DNA from: Actinomycetes bacterium | GTDB taxonomy: Bacteria > Actinomycetota > Thermoleophilia > BMS3ABIN01 | NCBI GenBank assembly: GCA_021791195.1 | Contig: JAJYXB010000016.1 | Location: 18,223 to 82,222 of the forward strand | Direction: 5' to 3' | DNA length: 64,000 nt | Part shown: positions 32,729-42,005 of the stretch, in pieces | How positions within the stretch are numbered: position 1 is the first letter of the stretch | Layout: each line of letters starts with the position of its first letter | Position numbers and translations under genes: made by a program | The notes under the pieces: generated by a model | Database searches by the model: none | The model's input: only the letters and a program-made list of their open reading frames with translations | What the model was told of the DNA's origin: nothing

Positions 32729-35269
32729 TTGAGACAACCCGGGAAGACGCGTAACTCCATCCGGTCCGGCGAGCTTACCCGGGTCGACCTTCATTTACAT
32801 TCCCGTTTTTCCACGGAATCTGACCTGTGGATCCTCCGGCAGGCCGGCATTGGGGAAAGCAACACCGACCCCGAAACCGTTTACAAGGTCTGCAAGGAAC
32901 GGGGGATGACCTATGTCACCCTCACCGATCACAACACCATCGAGGGCGGCCTGCGCCTGCAGGAACACGAGGATTTCTTCCTCAGCGAGGAAGTCACCAC
33001 TTATTTCCCCGGCGAGGATGTCAAGCTGCACCTGCTGGCGTTAGGCATCGACGAAAAGCAGCATGGGGAGATCCAGGAGCTGCGCCGCAATCTCTACGAG
33101 CTGGTGCGGTACCTGAACCAGGAGGGCATCCTTTACGTTCTCTCGCATCCGCTGACGCGGCTGGGGGGCGAGCTTACCCCCGGTCATATCGAGCGGCTGA
33201 TGCTGCTGTTCCCCATCTGGGAGGTGCACAACGGCTCCACCCTCGAGCGCGAGAATTCGATGTCCAGGCGGCTGGCGGAGCGCTGCTCGCGTGAGCTCAT
33301 CCAACAGCTGGCGGAAAAGCACAACCTCGAGCCGGTCACCCGCGAGCGCATCTCTTTCACGGCGGGCTCCGACGACCACGGCGGCTTCGATCTGGCCAGC
33401 GCCTGGACGGTAGCCGCGCCGACGCGCGGTATCGCTGAGTTCCTGGAGGAAGTGCGCTCCGGCCGCACCGAGATCGACGGCTCCCATGGCAGCACGCTGA
33501 AGCTGGCCCACACCATGTTCGGCCTGCTGGCTCATGGTGTCGAGAGCTTTGAGCACAAGGAGAAAGCGAGCGGTTTCGGCGGTCTGGCCGACTGGGCGTC
33601 GCTTGGCTTCAGGGGGGCCTCCGGCGGCGCCCGCAAATGGATGCATCTGGCGTCGCTGGCGCTTGGTGGCGGCGCCCGCACCGGCGGCATCAGAACGGTG
33701 ATGGGGGATGCGCGGCTGCGGAAAGCGCTGCTGCCGCTAATGGCGGCGTCGGCGAAGCCCGGCAAATGTGGCGGCGACCGGTATCACGATCAGGTCTTCT
33801 CGCTGGTGAACGCGGCCTGGGCGTCCGGCATGGGTTCGACTATCTCCGACCTTTCGGAAATAACATTTTTCAACGCGATTGACAACCTTGACAAGATCGG
33901 CCGGCTGGTGGCGCTGCAGACGCTGCTGCTGCCGCACTCGCTGTCGGCCAATTATCACAGCCGTCAGCGGCACTTTCTTACCCGGCTGGACAAGGAGATT
34001 TTCAACGGGCGGTCCGGCAACCACAAGGCCCGGCAGCCCCGGATCGGCCTGTTTACCGACACTTATGACGAGGTCAATGGCGTCACCAGCATCCTCCGGC
34101 GCCTGGCGGAATACTGCCAGAAAGAGGAACGGCCGCTGGACATCATCTGCGCCGGCGACCAGCAGTCGGAAGGACGCGTAGTCAGATTCCCCGCCGTGGC
34201 TGCCACCAACCTGCCGGAGTACGGCCAGCTGGACCTGAGCATCCCGCCGGTGCTTGAGGTCGTCAAACACTGCGAGGAGCAGGAGTTTGACCTGATCCAT
34301 GCGGCCACTCCCGGACCGATGGGGCTGACCGCTTTTCTCGCCTCACGCATCCTGCAGCTGCCTTTCGTGACCAGCTATCACACCGACGTCCCCCGCTGCG
34401 TCGGCCGCATCACCGACGACAAGCTCAACGAGGAAGTCGCCTGGACGTATACGCGCTGGTTCTACCGCCGCAGCGATCTCACTTTCGCGCCCTCTGTTTA
34501 CACCAGCCGCGATCTCGCCGGTCACGGTCTTGACCGGCACAAGATGGCGGTGCTCTATCAGGGCATCGACGCGGATCGGTTCTCGCCGGAGATGCGTTCG
34601 CGCCGGTGGCGCGAGCGGCTGGGCGGGGGCGATGGCAAGAAGGTCCTGCTGTTCGTGGGCCGGCTTTCGCGTGAAAAAGACCTGCGCTTCCTGGCAGAGT
34701 GTTACCTGGACATCAGATCGCGCCGTGATGACGTCCATCTGGCAATCGTCGGCGACGGCCCCGAGCGGCGGGAGCTGGAAGATCTGCTTGGCGACCGCGC
34801 CACGTTTACCGGCTGGCTGGAAGGAGAAGAACTGGCGGCGGCCTTTGCATCAGCCGATTTGTTCGTCTTCCCCAGCAGTGTCGACACCGCTGGCCAGGTG
34901 ATCCTGGAGGCCCAGGCTTCCGGGCTGCCGGTAGTGCTCTGCGATGAGGGAGGCGCCTGCGAGAATATCGTTCCCGGCCGCAGCGGCCTGACGGCTTCCA
35001 GCCGCAGTCTGAGCAGCTTTACGCATGGGATCGAGCAGCTGCTGGATTCCGGGGACACCATGGCGGCGATGTCGGCGGAAGCCCGGCGGATGGCCGAGGC
35101 GCGCTCATGGGAAAAGGTCTTCGCCGACATGTTCGACACCTACGCCGAACTCGTCAACTGGTGGCAGCCGCTATCTGCCGTTCGTACCGAAGGCGAAGCC
35201 GGCGCCGGCCGCGATGATGCCTCGCGCGATTTCTTCCTCAGCCTCGGGCGCACAGCCGGCATCCGCTGA
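32729..35269 (+). CDS. PHP phosphoesterase - GT4 glycosyltransferase fusion
   Basis: The TTG start at 32729 follows CGGGAGGG. The 846-residue protein joins two enzymes. Residues ~15-240 form a PHP-type metal phosphoesterase: RVDLHLHSRFSTES, VTLTDHNTIEGG, LSHPLTR and FTAGSDDHGG supply the metal ligands. Residues ~435-800 form a GT-B family 4 transferase: GLFTDTYDEVNGVTSILRRL, TSYHTDVPR, LFVGRLSREKDL and PSSVDTAGQVILEAQASGLP. The GT domain resembles MgtA/SqdX-type enzymes. The PHP domain could dephosphorylate the donor, acceptor or product. A PIG-L deacetylase frame follows directly in phase. The substrate is unknown. Confidence 0.85.
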   Translation: MRQPGKTRNSIRSGELTRVDLHLHSRFSTESDLWILRQAGIGESNTDPETVYKVCKERGMTYVTLTDHNTIEGGLRLQEHEDFFLSEEVTTYFPGEDVKLHLLALGIDEKQHGEIQELRRNLYELVRYLNQEGILYVLSHPLTRLGGELTPGHIERLMLLFPIWEVHNGSTLERENSMSRRLAERCSRELIQQLAEKHNLEPVTRERISFTAGSDDHGGFDLASAWTVAAPTRGIAEFLEEVRSGRTEIDGSHGSTLKLAHTMFGLLAHGVESFEHKEKASGFGGLADWASLGFRGASGGARKWMHLASLALGGGARTGGIRTVMGDARLRKALLPLMAASAKPGKCGGDRYHDQVFSLVNAAWASGMGSTISDLSEITFFNAIDNLDKIGRLVALQTLLLPHSLSANYHSRQRHFLTRLDKEIFNGRSGNHKARQPRIGLFTDTYDEVNGVTSILRRLAEYCQKEERPLDIICAGDQQSEGRVVRFPAVAATNLPEYGQLDLSIPPVLEVVKHCEEQEFDLIHAATPGPMGLTAFLASRILQLPFVTSYHTDVPRCVGRITDDKLNEEVAWTYTRWFYRRSDLTFAPSVYTSRDLAGHGLDRHKMAVLYQGIDADRFSPEMRSRRWRERLGGGDGKKVLLFVGRLSREKDLRFLAECYLDIRSRRDDVHLAIVGDGPERRELEDLLGDRATFTGWLEGEELAAAFASADLFVFPSSVDTAGQVILEAQASGLPVVLCDEGGACENIVPGRSGLTASSRSLSSFTHGIEQLLDSGDTMAAMSAEARRMAEARSWEKVFADMFDTYAELVNWWQPLSAVRTEGEAGAGRDDASRDFFLSLGRTAGIR

Positions 35270-35290
35270 CGCCGGAGAAGCGGGGCCTGC

Positions 35291-36046
35291 CTGCCGCATC
35301 TACCGACCACACCCGCGTTCTTCCTGCTGGCCCATCATGACGACGAATTGTTCATCGCCGCGACCATGCGGCGGCTGGCGCGCCGGGGTCCGGTGGCCGT
35401 GCTCTGGCTGAGCCAGGGGGGTCTCGGCGGTCCCCGGCGTCCCGCAGAATCCGTCAGGTCGATGGATATCATCGGTGTGCCGCGGCGCAATCTGTTCTTC
35501 CTGCGGCTGCCGGACAACAGATTGCTTGACTACCTGCCGGAAATTGTTGAGAGGCTCCGCCGCCTGTTCAGCCGCTGGCAGCCGGCGTCGGTTTTTGTGC
35601 CGGCATTCGAGGGGGGACACCAGGACCACGATACCGCGCAGCTGGCGGCGGCGCTGGCGCTGGCGCGTCCGGGGCTGCAGTCGCGCCGGCAGCCGCGGCT
35701 TTACGAGTTTCCGCTCTATCGCCGCCGTGCCGGCCGCCTGCTTGCGGTAGGCAGCCTGCTGGAGGATCCGGCGGCGCCGGTTCAGCAGACTCCGGTCGAA
35801 CTGCGGGACCGGCTGCTGAAGCAGAAACTGGCGCGCGTTTACGCCAGTCAGCGCTTGATAGTCTATCCTTTGCTTGCCATCAAGGGAGGGCCGATGATGC
35901 TGCACCCGCGCGGCGAGCCTTACCGGGAGGTTCCGCCCGGCCGGGATTATACGGCGCCGCCGCATCCGGGCCGCCCGGCTTATGAATACTACACGCGGCG
36001 GCGGTTTGGCCGGTTTGCGGCCAGAGCCAGAGCCGCGAGCTCATAA
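35291..36046 (+). CDS. PIG-L/LmbE-type N-acetylglucosaminyl deacetylase, non-canonical start
   Basis: The family zinc motif appears here as FFLLAHHDDELF, encoded at 35318-35353. It lies upstream of the first TTG (35348), so that TTG cannot be the start of a functional enzyme. There is no ATG, GTG or TTG in this frame between the TGA at 35267-35269 and the motif; CTG at 35291 is my best candidate. The second zinc ligand lies in FEGGHQDHD. The rest (RQPRLYEFPLYRRRAGRL) fits LmbE-like proteins. From 35291 the product is 251 residues. The frame is identical to that of the PHP-GT4 gene, so TGA read-through or a split fusion should be considered. It overlaps the next, convergent gene by 6 bp. Confidence 0.7.
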   Translation: MPHLPTTPAFFLLAHHDDELFIAATMRRLARRGPVAVLWLSQGGLGGPRRPAESVRSMDIIGVPRRNLFFLRLPDNRLLDYLPEIVERLRRLFSRWQPASVFVPAFEGGHQDHDTAQLAAALALARPGLQSRRQPRLYEFPLYRRRAGRLLAVGSLLEDPAAPVQQTPVELRDRLLKQKLARVYASQRLIVYPLLAIKGGPMMLHPRGEPYREVPPGRDYTAPPHPGRPAYEYYTRRRFGRFAARARAASS

Positions 36047-36889
36047 TTCTTCGTCCGCCAGGATCTGCAGCACCAGCTCCATGCCGCTGAGGCGGTCGAC
36101 CAGGAGGTCGCAGTAGCGTGGCAGTTCCGCCGGCATCTCGTCAGAGATGACACCGATGCCGGCCATGAAGTTGTGCTTGCGCCGTTTCCGCTTTGCGAGC
36201 TCTTTGAGCGCATCGATGTCCGTGGTATCGTCCCCGGCGTAGATGGCCTTCATTGCCCCCAGCTGGTCCAGCAGGCGGCCGACCGCGACCCCTTTGTCGA
36301 TCGGGACCGGCGGCCTGACTTCCAGCACCTTCCTGCCCTCGCGCGCCACCAGGCCGAGCTCTTCGATCTTGGGGATGAGCTTCTCCTGGATGAGCGCCCG
36401 GGCCCGGTCCGGATCCGGCGCGCGGCGGTAATGGAACGACAGGGTGACAGTCTTGTCTTCGAGCATGATGCCGGAATCGACCATGTCCGGCAGGGAGCGG
36501 GCATATTTCAGCAGCTCCCGGACCACGCCGATGTAAGGCTGTGCCTCTGGGGTTACCACCAGGGTCCGGCCCGGCAGCATCGTTTCAAAGCCATGATTGC
36601 CGATGTAAGCCAGCTGTGAGTTGCCGACGATGCGCTTGGCCGCGGTAGCCGGCCGGCCGCTGACCACCGTCACCGCCAGATAGCGATGTTCGATCTTGCG
36701 GATCAGACGCGCGACTTCCTGGGGCAGCGTCACCGCTTCGGGCTTCGGTTTGATTGCCGCCAGGGTGCCGTCCAGGTCGAAGAAGACCGCCGTGGCGGCG
36801 GGGTCTTCGGTAAACGGCGCCAGCTTCTCCTGGATTTCGTCCAGGGAGTCCGGTGCGGGTATTTTTTCTTTCAAGGATTTACGCGTCAT
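36041..36889 (-). CDS. otsB: Trehalose-6-phosphate phosphatase-like HAD hydrolase
   Basis: The 282-residue protein is a HAD phosphatase of the OtsB type. The nucleophile motif is VFFDLDGTLAAIKPKPE (residues ~35-51), followed by TVVSGRPA, YIGNHGFE and the acidic motif YAGDDTTDIDALKEL. These fit trehalose-phosphatase family members. No otsA is in the window, so the substrate could be another sugar phosphate such as glucosyl- or mannosylglycerate phosphate. It converges on the deacetylase gene with a 6-bp overlap. Confidence 0.82.
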   Translation of the reverse strand: MTRKSLKEKIPAPDSLDEIQEKLAPFTEDPAATAVFFDLDGTLAAIKPKPEAVTLPQEVARLIRKIEHRYLAVTVVSGRPATAAKRIVGNSQLAYIGNHGFETMLPGRTLVVTPEAQPYIGVVRELLKYARSLPDMVDSGIMLEDKTVTLSFHYRRAPDPDRARALIQEKLIPKIEELGLVAREGRKVLEVRPPVPIDKGVAVGRLLDQLGAMKAIYAGDDTTDIDALKELAKRKRRKHNFMAGIGVISDEMPAELPRYCDLLVDRLSGMELVLQILADEEL

Positions 36890-37138
36890 GTGCCAGAATG
36901 TTTAATCATGGGAAGCGGCGGCTCGCCACGCTCACGTTTCGTGGCGCTATGCTATCATATGCCCGGCAAGCTGGTCAGCGTAACCGCAAGGCAGGCGCTG
37001 GCGCCGGTTCTCCGGGGCGACTTATCCGGCGCTGAAGCCGGTAAGCCCGGTGACTGCGTCCGGCCGCCGCGCCGGCGACTGCCAGCGATGCCGCACCGGT
37101 AAACGGACCTGAAGAAATCCATTGCGCACGGCTCCAGA
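36890..37138. other. GC-rich leader region without gene
   Basis: No coding region is supported. Several GC-rich inverted repeats occur, for example GCGCCGG with CCGGCGC at about 36995-37035. It could hold a structured leader for the gene at 37139, but I cannot assign a known riboswitch class. Confidence 0.35.
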
Positions 37139-39169
37139 TTGATATACCGCCTTTTACATGACAGGACGCGGCTACTGCCGGCACCTCGGGCGCTGGCGCC
37201 GGCGGCGCTCACCCTCATCCTTTTTATTACAATATTTCTTTCCGGTCAACCAGAAGGAAGCTCTTCGGCACGCGCCGACGATACAGGCATCAGCGTCGCC
37301 ACCAGCCAGTACCTCTACCATCCCGGTGACAAGGTGACTTTCGATATCTCGCTCGACTCGGGTGGACAGAAACTCTCGGGCGACCTCCTGCTCAGCGTCT
37401 ACGCGCCGGCATCGCCGGCTGAGACAAATCCATTTCACGGCCAGCCGCGGGCGCAGCTGAGCGTCAGGAAGAATTACAGTCTGACCGGCAAGGATCGGCT
37501 GGAGTTCACAGCTTCGCTCAAGGACCTGAAGGCCGGCGCGGGTGGCTATCCCGTCAGGGTGAGCCTGGTGCACGGCGGCAAGGAGCAGCTGGGAGGCACG
37601 GCCTGGGTGGCGGTGATCGACCCTGGCGCGCACGATCCGCTCGATCTGGTGCTGGTCTGGGCGGTGACGGCGCCGCCGGAGCGGGACCCTCGGGGAGAGT
37701 TCACGGGCACCTCGCTGATCGGGCGCTGCCAGGCGACTCCCAGGACAACCGATACGCTGCTGCAGGAGCGCGATATCCAGCAGAAATTTCCGGGCATCAA
37801 GACCACCTACGCGATCGAACCGGCGCTGCTGGAGCAGCTCGGCGCGCTGGCATCCGGGTTTACACTGAACACCAGCGACGGCGTCAAGCAGTACGGGGCG
37901 GATTCACCCCAGGCGGTAGCGGCCGCCGGCTGTCTCGACAGCCTGAAACAGATGTCCGGCGCGGCTAACGTCGAATTCCTCTCGGCTCCCTACACCTACA
38001 CCGACCTGGCGCTGCTGGCAAAAGAGGGCTGGGCGGATGGCGACGGCCAGTACCGCATCGGCAATGATGTGCTGCAAAACCAGCTGGGCCTGGCGCAGGC
38101 GCCCGCGGGCGCGTATGCCCCGGGGAACGATGTCACCACCGATTCGCTGCGTTATCTCGCCGTCACCGGCGGCCAGTACACGGTGCTCTCTGGCGCCGCG
38201 CGGATGGCCGTGAAAAGCCCGCCCGAGCTGGCGGGCGCCCAGACCTTCCGGCTGCGCGACATCAGCGGCGAGCGCATCACCGCCCTGTTTGCCGCTGATG
38301 ATGCCTCGGCGGCGCTTCTGGGGGAGAAAGCCGATCCGGCTGCCTTCTTCGCCTCGCTGGCCAATGCCTATGATTCCGGCGGGAGCAGGCTGGAGATCGT
38401 CTCATCGCCTGCGCCCGACCCGGGGCTCACCGAGCAGCAGCGCAACCAGGTCTACGACACTCTCAGCCGCGAGTCCTGGATCAGGACCCTGACACTGGGG
38501 GAGGCGGCTCAGAAATACCGTCCCAGCGCCGAGCCGGCGACATTATACCGGTACATCGATGCGGTTTCGGGATACATCTCCCAAACCTATTTCCAGAAGC
38601 TGCAGGAGGCACACGGCTACTACGAGGGCTACCGCCTGGCAGTCTCGGCCGATGAACCCGGGATGATGTCGCTGTCACGCAAGATGTTCACCGCCGAGAG
38701 TGGCTACTGGACCCGGCCGGACGCCACGCCTGGCGCGGTCAACCGGGGCCTGCCCTATTTGCAGGACATCACCGATTTCACCCAGACCGAGTTCAGCCGG
38801 CTTTCCATCGCCCTGCATCTGCCGCTGCTGCAGGGATCGGCCACCGGCGAAGCGACCATGGATGTAAATAATGACGATTCTTATCCGGTTACTGCCGATA
38901 TTGTTCTTGAGGGCGATAACGTCAATTTTCCTGGTGGTGGGATTCAGCATGTGACGTTGCAGCCCGGGCGGGCACAGTTCAAGGTCGCTTACCGTGGTTC
39001 CGGATGGACGCGCCTGAAGGCCTCCATCCAGTCCGGCGGGCAGGTAATCGTGGACGACAGCGCCACCATCCACCCGATTTCGGGCCGCGCCTGGATCGTC
39101 ATCATCGTGGCGCTGGCAGCGCTGGTTTCCGGGGCCGCTTACATGCTGCTGGTGGTCCGCCGCCGCTAG
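37139..39169 (+). CDS. Large secreted, C-terminally anchored protein of unknown function
   Basis: The 676-residue product has an N-terminal signal or anchor (ALTLILFITIFLSG, residues ~22-36), an extracytoplasmic body, and a C-terminal membrane helix followed by RRR. Residues ~50-160 look like a beta-sandwich (HPGDKVTFDISLDSGGQKL). A middle region has TTYAIEPALLEQL and a repeated 'day-by-day' alpha/beta pattern like polysaccharide-deacetylase-like or DUF6049-type actinobacterial envelope proteins, a weak resemblance only. A second beta-sandwich (PVTADIVLEGDNVNFPGG) precedes the anchor. The TTG start at 37139 is uncertain because no strong ribosome site is visible. Confidence 0.6.
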   Translation: MIYRLLHDRTRLLPAPRALAPAALTLILFITIFLSGQPEGSSSARADDTGISVATSQYLYHPGDKVTFDISLDSGGQKLSGDLLLSVYAPASPAETNPFHGQPRAQLSVRKNYSLTGKDRLEFTASLKDLKAGAGGYPVRVSLVHGGKEQLGGTAWVAVIDPGAHDPLDLVLVWAVTAPPERDPRGEFTGTSLIGRCQATPRTTDTLLQERDIQQKFPGIKTTYAIEPALLEQLGALASGFTLNTSDGVKQYGADSPQAVAAAGCLDSLKQMSGAANVEFLSAPYTYTDLALLAKEGWADGDGQYRIGNDVLQNQLGLAQAPAGAYAPGNDVTTDSLRYLAVTGGQYTVLSGAARMAVKSPPELAGAQTFRLRDISGERITALFAADDASAALLGEKADPAAFFASLANAYDSGGSRLEIVSSPAPDPGLTEQQRNQVYDTLSRESWIRTLTLGEAAQKYRPSAEPATLYRYIDAVSGYISQTYFQKLQEAHGYYEGYRLAVSADEPGMMSLSRKMFTAESGYWTRPDATPGAVNRGLPYLQDITDFTQTEFSRLSIALHLPLLQGSATGEATMDVNNDDSYPVTADIVLEGDNVNFPGGGIQHVTLQPGRAQFKVAYRGSGWTRLKASIQSGGQVIVDDSATIHPISGRAWIVIIVALAALVSGAAYMLLVVRRR

Positions 39170-39215
39170 TGCCGGGACAATTCCTCCGGCTGGCAATATA
39201 ATTGGATACACATCA

Positions 39216-39623
39216 ATGAAATCCAGAAAAAAAATCGCCTGCTTCCTTGGGGACGAGGAAGGCAGCTTCGTTATCAAGGTGGTCATTCTGGCAGTCGTGG
39301 TCGCAGCGGCTGCCGTTATGATCAGGGATGGGTTTGCGGTCTACTATTCATACCGCGACACCAATGCGGTGGCGCATGAGGCGGCCGGCGCGGCGGAGAT
39401 GGAGTGGAAGCAGAATAAAAACGATTTCACCGCCCGCGATGTCGCCGCCAGTTACTGCCAGAGCCACGGCCTGGTTTTTGATGATTTCCAGGTGTTGAAC
39501 CAGCCCGAGCACGGTTATCAGGTCACCTGCTCCACTGACGTGCAGACCAGGGTCTTCTACCGGCTGCCGTGGTTTAAGAACCTGATCCACCGCGTTGGCA
39601 CCGGCTCCGCCTTCGACAACTGA
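39216..39623 (+). CDS. Small single-pass membrane protein
   Basis: This 135-residue protein has a short basic N-terminus, a single membrane helix ([19 protein letters not shown]) and an extracytoplasmic domain. The EEGS motif just before the helix and the long amphipathic region after it ([21 protein letters not shown]) recall TadE/pseudopilin-like small envelope proteins, but the match is not firm. It lies 46 bp after the large envelope gene and may be co-transcribed. Confidence 0.55.
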   Translation: MKSRKKIACFLGDEEGSFVIKVVILAVVVAAAAVMIRDGFAVYYSYRDTNAVAHEAAGAAEMEWKQNKNDFTARDVAASYCQSHGLVFDDFQVLNQPEHGYQVTCSTDVQTRVFYRLPWFKNLIHRVGTGSAFDN

Positions 39624-39703
39624 AAGCCGCCGCTTCGCAGCGCTTGCCAAGCCGGCTCCCGCAGGTTAATGTCCTTTTACCCGAAACGTTCTGGAGGTAT
39701 CTT

Positions 39704-41059
39704 ATGACGGTAAAAACGTTACTTTCCGAAGACCGGCTGCCCACGCGCTGGTACAACATCGCTCCCGACATGCCTGCCGGCAGCCTCAAGCCGCCGCTCA
39801 ATCCGGCGACCGGCGAACCGGTGGGCCCCGATGCGCTGGCGCCGCTGTTCCCGATGTCAATCATCATGCAGGAAGTCAGCACCGACCGGTACGTTGACAT
39901 TCCGGAAGAGGTGCAGGAAATCTACAAACTGTGGCGGCCGACGCCGCTGATCCGCGCCATGCGGCTGGAAAAGGCGCTGGATACGCCGGCAAAGATCTTC
40001 TTCAAATACGAGGGTGTCAGCCCGGCCGGCTCGCATAAGCCAAACACCGCCGTGCCGCAGGCATATTATAACCGTGAGGCCGGCATCAGGCGCATCGCTA
40101 CCGAGACCGGCGCCGGCCAGTGGGGCAGCTCGATGGCGCTGGCGACGCAGATGTTCGGTATGGAGTGCACCGTCTACATGGTCAAGATCAGTTACCAGCA
40201 GAAACCCTACCGGCGCAGCATGATGGAAGTCTGGGGCGCCGAGGTGCTGGCCAGCCCCACCGATCGCACCAACTCCGGCCGCGCCATCCTCGAGCAGGAT
40301 CCCGAATCGCTGGGCAGCCTTGGCATCGCCATCAGCGAGGCGAGCGAGGACGCGGCCACCCACGACGACTGCAACTACTCGCTTGGCAGCGTGCTCAATC
40401 ACGTTTTGATGCACCAGACGGTCATTGGCGAGGAATGCCGCCAGCAGATGGAGATGGCCGGTGTCTATCCCGACATCGTCATCGGCTGCATCGGCGGCGG
40501 CAGCAATTACGCCGGCCTGGCCTTCCCCTTCATGCGCGACCGGCTCGCGGGTGAGAGGAACACCGAGTTCCTCGCCGCGGAGCCCAGCTCCTGCCCCACG
40601 GTCACCAAGGGTTCCTACACCTATGACTACGGCGACACACTCTGCTCCACGCCGCTGTTCATGATGCACACGCTCGGGCACGACTTCATCCCGCCGGGGA
40701 TTCACGCCGGCGGCCTCAGGTACCACGCGATGGCGCCACTGATCAGCGCTCTGGTGGACCAGGGTCTGATGAGCGCCGTGGCATACGGCCAGACGGAGAT
40801 ATTCGATGCTGGCGTCCGGTTTGCCCGCGCTGAGGGCATCATCCCGGCGCCGGAATCCTCGCACGCGATCAAGGCCGCGATCGACAAGGCGCTGGAGTGC
40901 AGGGAGAAAGGGGAAGAGAAGGTGATCCTCTTCAACCTGAGCGGTCACGGCCACTTTGACATGAGCGCATACGATCAGTACCTCTCCGGCAAGCTGAGCG
41001 ATTACGCCTACCCGGAAGAGAAGATCAGGGAGTCGATGGCAAAGATCCCCAAAATATAA
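39704..41059 (+). CDS. trpB2: Tryptophan synthase beta-like protein TrpB2
   Basis: The ATG at 39704 follows GGAGGT. The 451-residue PLP enzyme has the TrpB2-type N-terminus ([13 protein letters not shown]), the PLP lysine in [34 protein letters not shown], the phosphate-binding [10 protein letters not shown] and the C-terminal [10 protein letters not shown]. TrpB2 makes tryptophan from indole and serine and often occurs without TrpA. Length and motifs are complete. The gene's TAA stop is part of the left inverted repeat of a transposase element. Confidence 0.93.
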   Translation: MTVKTLLSEDRLPTRWYNIAPDMPAGSLKPPLNPATGEPVGPDALAPLFPMSIIMQEVSTDRYVDIPEEVQEIYKLWRPTPLIRAMRLEKALDTPAKIFFKYEGVSPAGSHKPNTAVPQAYYNREAGIRRIATETGAGQWGSSMALATQMFGMECTVYMVKISYQQKPYRRSMMEVWGAEVLASPTDRTNSGRAILEQDPESLGSLGIAISEASEDAATHDDCNYSLGSVLNHVLMHQTVIGEECRQQMEMAGVYPDIVIGCIGGGSNYAGLAFPFMRDRLAGERNTEFLAAEPSSCPTVTKGSYTYDYGDTLCSTPLFMMHTLGHDFIPPGIHAGGLRYHAMAPLISALVDQGLMSAVAYGQTEIFDAGVRFARAEGIIPAPESSHAIKAAIDKALECREKGEEKVILFNLSGHGHFDMSAYDQYLSGKLSDYAYPEEKIRESMAKIPKI

Positions 41060-41995
41060 ACCGGGGACACCTTGCCCAAAGCGAGGTTCTCCGGTTTTTT
41101 CGAACCCTGCGTTTTGGCTGTTCTCGCACGTGCTTATTCCGGACACATCCGGATTTGACAGAAGCATGAATTTGTTCTATAAGCTTGTCTATGGTGAGAG
41201 TCGCGCGGGTGGTTGCGCCCGGTATTCCACATCACGTTACGCAACGCGGGAACAGACGGCAGCCGACTTTTTTCCGGGACGAGGACTTCATGCTCTACAG
41301 ATCCTTGCTCCGGGAAATGTGCCATGTTTCCGGCGTTGAAATCTGGGCTTATTGCTTCATGCCCAACCACGTTCATCTGGTTCTTGTGCCCCCCACAGTC
41401 AAGAGCCTCCGGCAGGCTGTCAGCGAGACTCACCGCCGCTACACCACCAGAATCAACCAGCGCGAGGGTTGGACCGGGCATTTGTGGCAGGGAAGATTCT
41501 TCTCCTATCCGATGGACCAGTCTTATCTGCTTCACGCGGTGCGTTACATCGAGCTGAACCCTGTCAGGGCCGGTTTGTCCGTGCGGCCGGAGGATTATCT
41601 GTGGTGCAGCGCTCGAGCCCGCATCCTCGGCAAGAAGGATCGGTTGATAACGACTACTGTATTTGATGACGTCCGGACCAGAGCATTGCTCGCCAGCGCG
41701 ACTGTCGCTGATGAGGAAGCAGACAGATTCAGGGCTCACGAGAGAAGCGGGCTGCCGCTTGGCTCTTCGGAGTTCATCCAGGATCTGGAAAAGCAGCTGA
41801 ATACCAACCTGCAACGCCACAAATGCGGACGGCCACGGAAGAAGCTGACGCAGGCTGGCGGCGAGTCCGCCGAAGGAAATAATCGCCTCCACGATGAAGT
41901 GAGACCTTCTGCGGGAGGATAGCTGCCGGTAAAATCAGAGCTTCTCCATCGGAGCTTCAGAGCAAGATGAAAAAATGTAAGGTGTCCCCGGTTTA
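41057..41995 (+). mobile_element. REP-type tyrosine transposase element with 17-bp terminal inverted repeats
   Basis: TAAACCGGGGACACCTT at 41057-41073 is exactly reverse-complemented at 41979-41995. The repeats bracket a TnpA_REP gene, giving a 939-bp unit. The left arm includes the trpB2 stop codon. The right arm is followed by a tandem copy of TCCCCGGTTTACG, the second of which supplies the stop of the convergent gene ending at 42006. A hairpin AAACCGG...CCGGTTTTTT at 41058-41100 can act as trpB2 terminator. Confidence 0.8.
41191..41922 (+). CDS. REP-associated tyrosine transposase (Y1/HUH)
   Basis: This 243-residue protein is an IS200-like HUH transposase of the RAYT group. It starts MVRVARVVAPGIPHHVTQRGNRR, contains the HUH-type CFMPNHVHLVL, and has the family stretch YIELNPVRAGL with the helix bearing the catalytic tyrosine upstream (DQSYLLHAVRYIELN). 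I prefer ATG 41191 to the upstream TTG because family members start at this point. It presumably acts on its flanking inverted repeats at 41057-41073 and 41979-41995. The frame is intact, so the element could still be active. Confidence 0.88.
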   Translation: MVRVARVVAPGIPHHVTQRGNRRQPTFFRDEDFMLYRSLLREMCHVSGVEIWAYCFMPNHVHLVLVPPTVKSLRQAVSETHRRYTTRINQREGWTGHLWQGRFFSYPMDQSYLLHAVRYIELNPVRAGLSVRPEDYLWCSARARILGKKDRLITTTVFDDVRTRALLASATVADEEADRFRAHERSGLPLGSSEFIQDLEKQLNTNLQRHKCGRPRKKLTQAGGESAEGNNRLHDEVRPSAGG

Positions 41996-42005
41996 CGTCC
42001 CCGGT

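Noticed and set aside
35267-35269. TGA as a selenocysteine codon in the PHP-GT4/PIG-L frame
   Set aside because: No good SECIS stem-loop with a G/U-rich apical loop is visible just downstream and the site is in a linker, so I list it only as one option.
36950-37130. Cyclic-di-AMP or cobalamin riboswitch before the large envelope gene
   Set aside because: GC-rich stems exist but the conserved unpaired motifs do not match.
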